Below are positions 1 to 5,403 of a DNA stretch of 7,758 bases, in pieces (within the stretch, counting starts at the first letter, position 1; the number at the start of each line of letters is the position of its first letter). The notes below the pieces were generated by a model. It did not search any database. It worked only from the letters and a program-made list of their open reading frames with translations, and was not told where the DNA came from. The position numbers and the translations under genes were made by a program. Source of the DNA: Candidatus Campbelliibacteriota bacterium (GTDB lineage Bacteria; Patescibacteriota; Minisyncoccia; Phycocordibacterales; CSBR16-193); the NCBI GenBank assembly GCA_007129455.1, contig SKVL01000023.1, forward strand, positions 1 to 7,758, read 5' to 3'.

Positions 1-99
1 ATAACGGAAGAGACACTGTTCAGGGTGTTGGTCTCGGTCAGGGTCAGTTGGCCGACCGGAGAGATGGTAATGAAGGAGACCTTGTATAACTTTCAATAA
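1..99 (+). CDS. C-terminal end of a pilin-like protein (partial, 5' end outside window)
   Basis: Frame 1 is open from the window edge to a TAA at 97-99 and gives 32 residues ending in ETLYNFQ. The stretch RVLVSVRVSWPTGE followed by an aromatic-rich end resembles the C-terminal beta-strand of type IV pseudopilin/minor pilin proteins (PilV/GspI/GspJ-like tails often read 'V.V.W..g....v.l.t'). It ends 20 bp before a prepilin-type gene on the same strand, which fits a minor-pilin operon. Only the tail is visible, so the family call is an inference from context and from a short resemblance; that it is a coding end is more secure than what it encodes. Confidence 0.55.
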   Translation: MTEETLFRVLVSVRVSWPTGEMVMKETLYNFQ

Positions 100-112
100 T
101 ATCAATTATAAT
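82..112 (+). promoter_or_regulatory. Possible promoter with perfect -10 TATAAT just upstream of the vWA pilin
   Basis: A perfect TATAAT lies at 107-112, leaving only 7 nt before the ATG at 120, so a transcript starting at the usual distance would begin at or next to the start codon. The best -35 match is TTGTAT at 82-87 with a 19-bp spacer, which is poor. The gene could instead be transcribed from upstream as part of an operon, because the gap to the previous stop is only 20 bp. The region is AT-rich, so a chance match is possible. Confidence 0.35.
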
Positions 113-119
113 TACATCT

Positions 120-1328
120 ATGAAAATGAACATAAACAATAGAGGGTACGCACTGCTCTTCGCTTTGGTGGTGGTGGCCATTCTTTTGGTGGTGGCTCTC
201 GCCGTCTCTCGAGTGTCCTTCCAGGAGGTCAGAATATCCGATACCGCTCAGGACTCGCAAAAGGCGCTGAATGCCACCAACAGCGGAGCCGAGTGCGCGA
301 TGTACTTTGACAGAAGGGTGGAAAGTGTTTTTGGGAACGATACCGAGATCACGTGTTCCAACGAGGGCTCTTCAATGATAGAAGAGCTGTCCCCCGGTGT
401 ATATTTTTTTGTTGCGCATTTCGCCGACGGACAGTGCGCGCATGTGACCGTTGACAAGAGCGGGATGCTGGAGAACAGAACGGTCATCGAGTCGCGGGGC
501 TACAACATCTGTCCCGATGGTGATGAACGCAATCCCAGACGGCTTGAAAGGGCGGTTTTGGTAGAGTATGAGTTCGGCGGAGGAGATCAAGATCTTCTGG
601 TCGCCGATATTTCAATCGTGGTACAAACAGCAGGGGCCATTTCAGGGTCGGCAGCTCCAGGAATTTCGAAGCTTCGAGTCTTGAAAGATACCTTGAAAAA
701 ATTTACCGAAGATACCAGACCGCTTCTTTCAGGTGACGGCGTTCAGCTGGGTTTGACGGAATATAGTAATAACGGCAAGATACTTTTCATGCTCACAACC
801 GATGCGGATATGTTTTTGGCTAAAATAGAGTCGCTCTCCCAGGGAGGAGCTCAGAACGCGGCTGGGGGAGTTTTTCTCGGTACCGATGTGATAGAAGGAA
901 ACCCGGAAAGTTTGATACAGAACGACAGTCAACCTGTTAGCGGGGGCCGAAATCTTAATGAAGGTGAAAAATTCATTTTTCTTGTGACAGGTGGTGGCAT
1001 AAACCAAAGGTCTATAGAATTTGGAAATAAACGTGGACAGCAGGTCGGGGGTCTCGATTTTAATGCCTTTTATCAGGCCGTTGATGCTGTTCAGGAAGCG
1101 AAGGAAGCCGGGATAGTTGTAATTACCTTCGGTATAGGGGACGCTTCGCCGGTTGGACATGACGCTTTGAGATATAATCTTGCCAGTGATTCCGATCAGT
1201 GGGACAGGTGCGCCGAGTTCGACTTCGGTGTATGTTATTTTGAAATTTCTGATATTCAAGATCTTGACGATTTTTTTAATCTAAAGACGATCTTCGGCGG
1301 AGGCTACATTCATTGGCAACCTCTCTAA
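120..1328 (+). CDS. Prepilin-type (PilX-N-like) protein with a C-terminal vWA-like domain lacking MIDAS residues
   Basis: This 402-residue protein is probably a cell-surface pilus-associated protein. Residues 1-9 form a short basic leader ending in RG, followed by a hydrophobic helix (about 10-33, YALLFALVVVAILLVVALAV). This is a class III-type signal cut between G9 and Y10 by prepilin peptidase, which is encoded just downstream. As in PilX-type N-termini, Glu at mature position 5 is absent. The following segment (SQKALNATNSGAECAMYF) matches the amphipathic pilin helix seen in CPR PilX-like proteins. Residues about 160-342 read as a vWA Rossmann fold: ADISIVVQTAGAIS (162-175), a KLRVLKDTLKKF helix, GVQLGLTEYS, EKFIFLVTGGG (283-293) and AGIVVITFGIGDA (330-342). 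The MIDAS ligands are all changed (Q169, A171, A173, A244, G291). C364 and C372 could form a disulphide. The start could be the ATG at 120 or at 126 (second Met); neither has a Shine-Dalgarno. The fold is fairly sure from motif order; an adhesin or tip role is inference. Confidence 0.8.
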   Translation: MKMNINNRGYALLFALVVVAILLVVALAVSRVSFQEVRISDTAQDSQKALNATNSGAECAMYFDRRVESVFGNDTEITCSNEGSSMIEELSPGVYFFVAHFADGQCAHVTVDKSGMLENRTVIESRGYNICPDGDERNPRRLERAVLVEYEFGGGDQDLLVADISIVVQTAGAISGSAAPGISKLRVLKDTLKKFTEDTRPLLSGDGVQLGLTEYSNNGKILFMLTTDADMFLAKIESLSQGGAQNAAGGVFLGTDVIEGNPESLIQNDSQPVSGGRNLNEGEKFIFLVTGGGINQRSIEFGNKRGQQVGGLDFNAFYQAVDAVQEAKEAGIVVITFGIGDASPVGHDALRYNLASDSDQWDRCAEFDFGVCYFEISDIQDLDDFFNLKTIFGGGYIHWQPL

Positions 1329-1376
1329 AGTTTGAATATCTTTAAATATTAAAGTCATTTCGTTTCCCTTGAGAAC

Positions 1377-1409
1377 TTTGGGAGAGTTTTCTCTTTTGCG
1401 TGATATAAT
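1377..1409 (+). promoter_or_regulatory. Promoter of the prepilin peptidase gene (extended -10)
   Basis: TGATATAAT at 1401-1409 is a perfect extended -10 (TG, one base, TATAAT). The block TTTGGGAGAG at 1377-1386 sits where the -35 region would be and recurs upstream of ligA at 3011-3020. Only 8 nt (1410-1417) separate the -10 from the ATG, so the mRNA is predicted to be leaderless or nearly so. The rest of the 89-bp gap (1329-1417) is AT-rich, with only a weak 6-bp AT hairpin at 1340-1354. Confidence 0.6.
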
Positions 1410-1417
1410 AGTTTTCA

Positions 1418-2281
1418 ATGTTAACTTACCTGGCAATTCTTGTTTTTGTTTTCGGAACTGCCGTGGGCAGTTTTTTGAATGTCGTAATATTGAGGCACGA
1501 GAAAAAGCCCATCTCCGGGAGATCAGGTTGTCCGAAATGCGGGAAGACCCTGGAGTGGTTTGAACTCATTCCCGTTTTGTCTTTCTTGATACAGAAAGCC
1601 AAGTGTCGAGGATGTGGGAGGCCCATCTCTTGGCAGTATCCTTTGGTTGAGATAATGACCGGATTTGTTTTTGTTGCAATCTTCTTTTTTCTGACCGATT
1701 TCTATCGGGTCGGGAGTATTTTTGACATAGCTTTTTTGTCTTTCGGTTTCTCTTTTCTAACCTTGGCTTCAATATGGGGACTTTTGGTAGCGATCTTTGT
1801 TTATGACCTCTATCACAAGATAATCCCCGACGACTTTGTGTTTCCTTTCATCTTCTTGTCTTTGGTCTGGCTCTTTCACTCGGCAAGTTCCGGCGAGTTT
1901 TTCTCTTCCCCGAGTGTTTCGGATATGTTCATGGGACCTTTGTTCTTTCTTTTCTTTGCTTCACTGTGGTACTTCTCAAGGGGAACCTGGATGGGATTCG
2001 GGGACGCCAAGCTTGCTCTCGGTATGGGCTTTTTGCTCGGTTTTTCAAACGGCCTTTCCGCTTTCATGCTCTCCTTTTGGATCGGGGCGGGAGTTGCTGT
2101 CATTCTTTTTCTTTACGGCACGGTGATCAAGAAGCTGGACAATATAAAAGTCCCCTTATTTTTAAAGAACCTCGGCTTGAAAAGCGAGATACCGTTCGCC
2201 CCTTTCCTTGTGATAGGTACCGCTTTGGCTTTTTTCTTCGGTGTTGAGTTTATTGACCTGATCAACGTCTTCGGTTTCTAG
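1418..2281 (+). CDS. pilD: Type IV prepilin leader peptidase / N-methyltransferase (A24 family)
   Basis: This integral membrane aspartic protease cleaves the leader of type IV prepilins and in many homologues N-methylates the new N-terminus. At 287 residues it is full length. The N-terminal domain shows GSFLNVVILR (17-26) and the zinc-binding CxxC pair C38/C41 and C63/C66, with the family's WFELIPVLSFL segment between them. The catalytic aspartates are D130 (in VYDLYHKIIPDD) and D196 in the diagnostic GFGDAK motif (193-198). About eight hydrophobic segments match the family. The start is the ATG at 1418: it begins the usual TM1 and lies 8 nt after a perfect -10; an alternative start at 1369 is in another frame. 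Its likely substrates are the prepilin-type protein immediately upstream and other pilins outside the window. The intact cysteines suggest methyltransferase activity is retained. Confidence 0.96.
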   Translation: MLTYLAILVFVFGTAVGSFLNVVILRHEKKPISGRSGCPKCGKTLEWFELIPVLSFLIQKAKCRGCGRPISWQYPLVEIMTGFVFVAIFFFLTDFYRVGSIFDIAFLSFGFSFLTLASIWGLLVAIFVYDLYHKIIPDDFVFPFIFLSLVWLFHSASSGEFFSSPSVSDMFMGPLFFLFFASLWYFSRGTWMGFGDAKLALGMGFLLGFSNGLSAFMLSFWIGAGVAVILFLYGTVIKKLDNIKVPLFLKNLGLKSEIPFAPFLVIGTALAFFFGVEFIDLINVFGF

Positions 2282-2305
2282 ATCAAAGGTGCGGTTTAAA
2301 CCGAA
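2270..2305. terminator. Inverted repeat between convergent pilD and gpmA, possible weak bidirectional terminator
   Basis: TTCGGTTT (2270-2277) is an exact inverted repeat of AAACCGAA (2298-2305), separated by 20 nt; a self-complementary CGGTTTAAACCG (2292-2303) lies inside it. It spans the 26-bp gap between the two convergent stop codons, where a shared terminator would be expected. Neither strand carries a clear T-run after the hairpin, so function is uncertain. Confidence 0.25.
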
Positions 2306-2307
2306 AA

Positions 2308-2934
2308 CTACTTCAACTCTCTTATCTCTTTTTCGATCATATGACCGGAGTCGTCAACCTCATATACCAAAAATAGGCCGAAAGGTATCTCCAGATTCTT
2401 AATCTCTTCATTGGGTATCTCTTCAATGTACTTAACGAGCGCCCTTATGGAGTTGGTGTGGGCGACCAATATGGTGTTTTCTCCTCTCAAGACCCTAGGA
2501 AGAATCTCTTCGAGGTAAAAAGGTACGACACGCCCGTATACGATCTTGAGGGTCTCTCCGTTGGGGACCGGGTGGTCCCACTCGCGCCTTATGCCGTTGA
2601 ACTTCTCTTCTCCAAACAGATCTTTCATCTCCCATTTGTTTCGGCCGGTGTAGTCTCCGTAGTCGCGCTCGTTTATGGCCGGAGACCTTTCGATCTCCAA
2701 GTCCGGGTAACCGGAGCCGTTAAGCATCTCTCTCAATGTTCTGTGCGCCCTTCTCAGTTCGGAAGAGATCGCTCTGTCTATCTTTATATCTTTGATGACC
2801 TCCCCCATTTTTTGGGCCATCTCCACACCGTGAGGAGTGAGCGAGGCATCGTGAATGCCCGTCCATTTGCCGAGCTTGTTCCATTCCGATTCGTGGTGTC
2901 GCACGATGATGAGTTTGCCTTTTTCCATGTTCAT
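2308..2934 (-). CDS. gpmA: Cofactor (2,3-bisphosphoglycerate)-dependent phosphoglycerate mutase, compact and with variant active-site glycines
   Basis: This cytoplasmic glycolytic enzyme interconverts 3- and 2-phosphoglycerate through a phosphohistidine. The 208 residues are shorter than the roughly 230-250 of typical GpmA. The phosphorylated histidine is H13 in VRHHESEWN (11-19), followed by the family's KWTGIHDASLT (23-33). The SSELRRAHRT segment (57-66), the proton donor E89 in INERDYG, the R116-R117 pair and the second catalytic His H159 in AHTNSIRALVKY all align with dPGM. Differences: the motif RHG is RHH, AHGNS is AHTNS, and the usual NERHYG is NERDYG. All catalytic side chains are present, so it is probably active. 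The gene is convergent to pilD and divergent from ligA. Start: ATG at 2932-2934, or the second Met six bases in, which matches the usual family N-terminus better. No Shine-Dalgarno is visible. Confidence 0.93.
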   Translation of the reverse strand: MNMEKGKLIIVRHHESEWNKLGKWTGIHDASLTPHGVEMAQKMGEVIKDIKIDRAISSELRRAHRTLREMLNGSGYPDLEIERSPAINERDYGDYTGRNKWEMKDLFGEEKFNGIRREWDHPVPNGETLKIVYGRVVPFYLEEILPRVLRGENTILVAHTNSIRALVKYIEEIPNEEIKNLEIPFGLFLVYEVDDSGHMIEKEIRELK

Positions 2935-2964
2935 TGTTTTTTAATTTTAAATATGTCGCTTTTC

Positions 2965-2994
2965 ATATTACCTTATTATCCTTGTTAAAACCAA
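2965..2994 (-). promoter_or_regulatory. Probable gpmA promoter
   Basis: Read on the minus strand, TTGGTT (2994-2989) and TAATAT (2970-2965) are separated by 18 bp, an acceptable sigma-70-like pair. Transcription would start about 23 nt upstream of the gpmA ATG. A second -10-like TAAAAT lies closer to the start (2944-2949), so an almost leaderless transcript is also possible in this AT-rich stretch. The -35 lies only 16 bp from the -35 block of the divergent ligA promoter. Confidence 0.4.
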
Positions 2995-3010
2995 ACACTC
3001 TCTTGATATT

Positions 3011-3057
3011 TTTGGGAGAGAAATGGAGCTTCGGTTGTGATAATATACTGATATAAA
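3011..3057 (+). promoter_or_regulatory. Probable ligA promoter, with two alternative extended -10 elements
   Basis: The block TTTGGGAGAG (3011-3020) is identical to the one upstream of pilD. It is followed after 15 bp by TGTGATAAT (3036-3044), an extended -10 with 5/6 hexamer match; this would give a leader of about 13 nt. A second extended -10, TGATATAAA (3049-3057), ends 6 nt before the ATG and would give a leaderless transcript. Neither option leaves room for a Shine-Dalgarno. The remainder of the 129-bp divergent region is AT-rich and holds the gpmA promoter. Confidence 0.5.
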
Positions 3058-3063
3058 TATTTT

Positions 3064-5070
3064 ATGTCTGAGAAACCTTCCAAATCTGTCGAAAAACGAC
3101 TTGAAAAACTACGTCAAGAGATCGCCCGTCACAACTACAAATACTATGTCTTGGATGACCCCGAGATATCGGATGCCGCTTATGACTCTCTGATGAGAGA
3201 ACTTTTGGAGCTCGAAGGGCGTTTTCCTTCACTTAAAACCCCCGACTCTCCAAGTCAAAGGGTCGGCGGGGAGCCACTTGAGGGGTTCAAGAAGATAGAG
3301 CACCTTGTTCCTCAGTGGTCTTTTGATAACGCTTTTACCGAAGAAGAGATACGTGAGTTCTCGAGAAGGGTTGAGAGGATGTCGGGGGAAAGTCCCACTT
3401 ATGTGTCCGAGCTCAAGATAGACGGCTTCAAGATAGTTTTAAGTTATGGAAAAGGGGTACTTAAGACGGGAGCGACCCGTGGAGACGGCAAAATTGGCGA
3501 GGACGTGACGGAGAACATAAAGAGGGTGGGATCGATCCCCCTTCGGTTGAATCGAGAGATCGATATTACGGTTGAGGGAGAGATCTGGATGGGAAAAAAA
3601 GAGTTTGAAAGAATAAACTCCATTAAAAAAGAAAAAGGAGAACCCCTTTTTGCAAATCCTCGGAATGCCTCCGCCGGGACCATCAGACAGCTTGATCCGA
3701 GCATCGTCTCAAAGAGGCGTCTGGATTCATTCATATATGATATAGGGGATACCGAGGAGGCTCGTTCGGAAACCCAGATCGGAGAGCTTGAGACCCTGAA
3801 GGAGCTCGGTTTCAAGGTCAATCCAAACTATACTTTTTGCAAAGATATAGATGATTCCATAGAGCACTGGAAGGAATGGAAAGAAAAAGCCGAGGAGCAA
3901 GATTACTTGGTTGACGGCACCGCCGTGAAGGTCAACGAGATCCGTCTTCAAAAAAACCTGGGTTACACCGCGAAAGCTCCTCGTTTTTGTATCGCTTTCA
4001 AGTTTCCGGCCGAGCAAGCCACGACCGTGGTTGAAGATGTTCTGTTTCAAGTTGGTCGCACCGGAGTTATAACCCCGGTCGCGAAACTTCGTCCCACTTT
4101 GGTGGATGGCTCAACCGTCTCCAGAGCGACACTGCATAATGAGGACGAGATAAAAAGGTTGGATGTCAGAGTGGGGGATACGGTCGTGATACAAAAGGCC
4201 GGAGATGTCATTCCCGCCATAGTCAAGGTTGTCAAAGAGGTCAGAGAAGGAAAAGAGAAACCGATAAAATTTCCCAAAAAAGTTGAAGGATGTGGCGGAG
4301 AGGGCAAAATAGAACGCATTCCCGGTCAGGCGGCGTACAGATGTGCCGACTCCGACTCGGGTGAGGCGGTGCGCCAGAAACTTTACCACTTCGCCTCCAG
4401 AAAGGCCTTCAACATTGACGGTTTGGGTCCCAAGATAATCGATAAACTGATGGATAACGGAATGATATCGGTTTATGCCGACATCTTCACTTTAAAGTAC
4501 GGAGACGTGGAGAGTTTGCCCGGTTTTGCCGAAAAGGCGGCAAAGAACCTGCTTTCTTCCATAGACAAGGCGCGTAAGGTCACCTTGCCTCGTCTGCTTG
4601 TCGGACTCTCCATTCCCCAAGTGGGGGAGGAGACCGCTCGCATTCTGGCGGATAGGTTCAAAAGGTTGAATAAGATAGAAAAGGTCTCTGAGAGTGAACT
4701 GGAGGAGATAGACGGGATCGGTCCGATCGTGGCGCACTCCGTCAGGGAGTGGTTTGCCAAAGAAGTTAACAGAGAGAGTTTGGGGAGGCTTCTCGGAGAG
4801 ATAAAAGTGGAAGAACCGTATAAACCCAAAACCGCCGGAGAGGGGAAACTTTTCGGGAAGACCTTTGTTTTTACGGGGGCACTGTCGGGAATGTCTCGGC
4901 CGGAAGCATCTGAGAGAGCCAGAGCTCAAGGGGCCTCCGTTTCAAGTTCGCTTTCCAAAAGCACGGATTTTCTGGTTGTCGGAGAAGACCCGGGAAGCAA
5001 AAAACAAAAGGCCGAACTGCTCGGGGTCAAGATCTTGAATGAGCAAGAGTTCATCGATCTCATCGATTGA
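3064..5070 (+). CDS. ligA: NAD-dependent DNA ligase LigA with two of four zinc-finger cysteines missing
   Basis: LigA seals 3'-OH/5'-phosphate nicks during replication and repair, using NAD+ to adenylate its catalytic lysine. At 668 residues it has the family's full length and order. Domain Ia is at about 1-60 (YYVLDDPEISDAAYDSL, NAD binding). The adenylation domain has K118 in ELKIDGF, then GATRGDGKIGEDVT (136-149) and FANPRNASAGTIRQLD (196-211). The OB fold (about 318-400) contains VGRTGVITPVA. Zinc-finger, HhH (about 440-580, with DGLGPKIIDKL and DGIGPIVAHSV) and BRCT (about 595-668, GKTFVFTGAL) regions follow. In the zinc-finger region only C410 and C427 remain; the first and fourth positions are V407 and S432. 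The start at 3064 gives a normal N-terminus. All nucleotidyl-transfer motifs are intact, so activity is expected. It lies 45 bp upstream of gatC, which has its own promoter signal. Confidence 0.97.
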   Translation: MSEKPSKSVEKRLEKLRQEIARHNYKYYVLDDPEISDAAYDSLMRELLELEGRFPSLKTPDSPSQRVGGEPLEGFKKIEHLVPQWSFDNAFTEEEIREFSRRVERMSGESPTYVSELKIDGFKIVLSYGKGVLKTGATRGDGKIGEDVTENIKRVGSIPLRLNREIDITVEGEIWMGKKEFERINSIKKEKGEPLFANPRNASAGTIRQLDPSIVSKRRLDSFIYDIGDTEEARSETQIGELETLKELGFKVNPNYTFCKDIDDSIEHWKEWKEKAEEQDYLVDGTAVKVNEIRLQKNLGYTAKAPRFCIAFKFPAEQATTVVEDVLFQVGRTGVITPVAKLRPTLVDGSTVSRATLHNEDEIKRLDVRVGDTVVIQKAGDVIPAIVKVVKEVREGKEKPIKFPKKVEGCGGEGKIERIPGQAAYRCADSDSGEAVRQKLYHFASRKAFNIDGLGPKIIDKLMDNGMISVYADIFTLKYGDVESLPGFAEKAAKNLLSSIDKARKVTLPRLLVGLSIPQVGEETARILADRFKRLNKIEKVSESELEEIDGIGPIVAHSVREWFAKEVNRESLGRLLGEIKVEEPYKPKTAGEGKLFGKTFVFTGALSGMSRPEASERARAQGASVSSSLSKSTDFLVVGEDPGSKKQKAELLGVKILNEQEFIDLID

Positions 5071-5074
5071 GTTC

Positions 5075-5108
5075 TTTGGTAGAAGAAAGGGCTCTATCGT
5101 GGTAATAT
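5075..5108 (+). promoter_or_regulatory. Probable gatCA promoter
   Basis: TGGTAATAT (5100-5108) is an extended -10 (TG, one base, TAATAT) ending 7 nt before the gatC ATG at 5116. TTTGGTAGAA (5075-5084) resembles the TTTGGGAGAG block of the pilD and ligA promoters and lies 15 bp before the TG, the same distance as upstream of ligA. The short gap again predicts a leaderless mRNA. Read-through from ligA may also contribute, since no terminator is seen in the 45-bp gap. Confidence 0.45.
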
Positions 5109-5115
5109 TGTGCTT

Positions 5116-5403
5116 ATGAAAAAAGACGAAGTGAAACACATCTCGGAGCTTTCGCGTATAGAACTCTCTTCCGAAGAAGAGAGGGGACTTGAGTCTGATT
5201 TTAAAAAAATCATCAGTTATATAGATAAAATAAAAGTGGTCTCCGAATCTATAGATGCGGCAACTGACACCACCGTCGGTGAAGTGCGTAATGTCTCTCG
5301 AATCGATGAGCCTGGGGATGTCTTTAGGACGGAGAGTTTAACGAGACTTTTCCCAAAGGAGAGGGATGGATATTTGGCGGTTAAGAAAGTTCTTGAACAA
5401 TGA
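5116..5403 (+). CDS. gatC: Asp/Glu-tRNA amidotransferase subunit C
   Basis: GatC is the small belt-like subunit that wraps around and stabilises GatA and GatB in the GatCAB complex, which amidates Glu-tRNA(Gln) and/or Asp-tRNA(Asn). The 95 residues are the usual family size. The N-terminal KKDEVKHISELSRIELSSEEE helix matches the family's 'v..LA.L.LseeE' start; the middle shows the DFKKIISYIDKI helix, and the C-terminus has the typical FPKERDGYLAVKKVLE ending. I chose the ATG at 5116 rather than the in-frame GTG at 5110, because the protein then begins normally and the GTG would add only two residues. The last four bases (ATGA) overlap the start of gatA, so the two are translationally coupled. 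Confidence 0.93.
   Translation: MKKDEVKHISELSRIELSSEEERGLESDFKKIISYIDKIKVVSESIDAATDTTVGEVRNVSRIDEPGDVFRTESLTRLFPKERDGYLAVKKVLEQ

Noticed and set aside
729..1259. Minus-strand ORF of 176 codons opposite the vWA pilin
   Set aside because: Antisense to a well-supported coding frame with ordered vWA strands; no domain features of its own.
1340..1354. AT-only hairpin CTTTAA-ATA-TTAAAG after the vWA pilin as a terminator
   Set aside because: Six A/T-rich pairs and no clean T-run; expected by chance in this AT-rich gap.
1369..1563. Alternative ORF overlapping the start of pilD
   Set aside because: Different frame; the pilD frame carries the conserved GSFLN and CxxC motifs over the same bases.
2458..2988. 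Plus-strand ORF of 176 codons opposite gpmA
   Set aside because: The minus frame encodes a clear phosphoglycerate mutase; the plus frame is a shadow that runs on into the promoter region.
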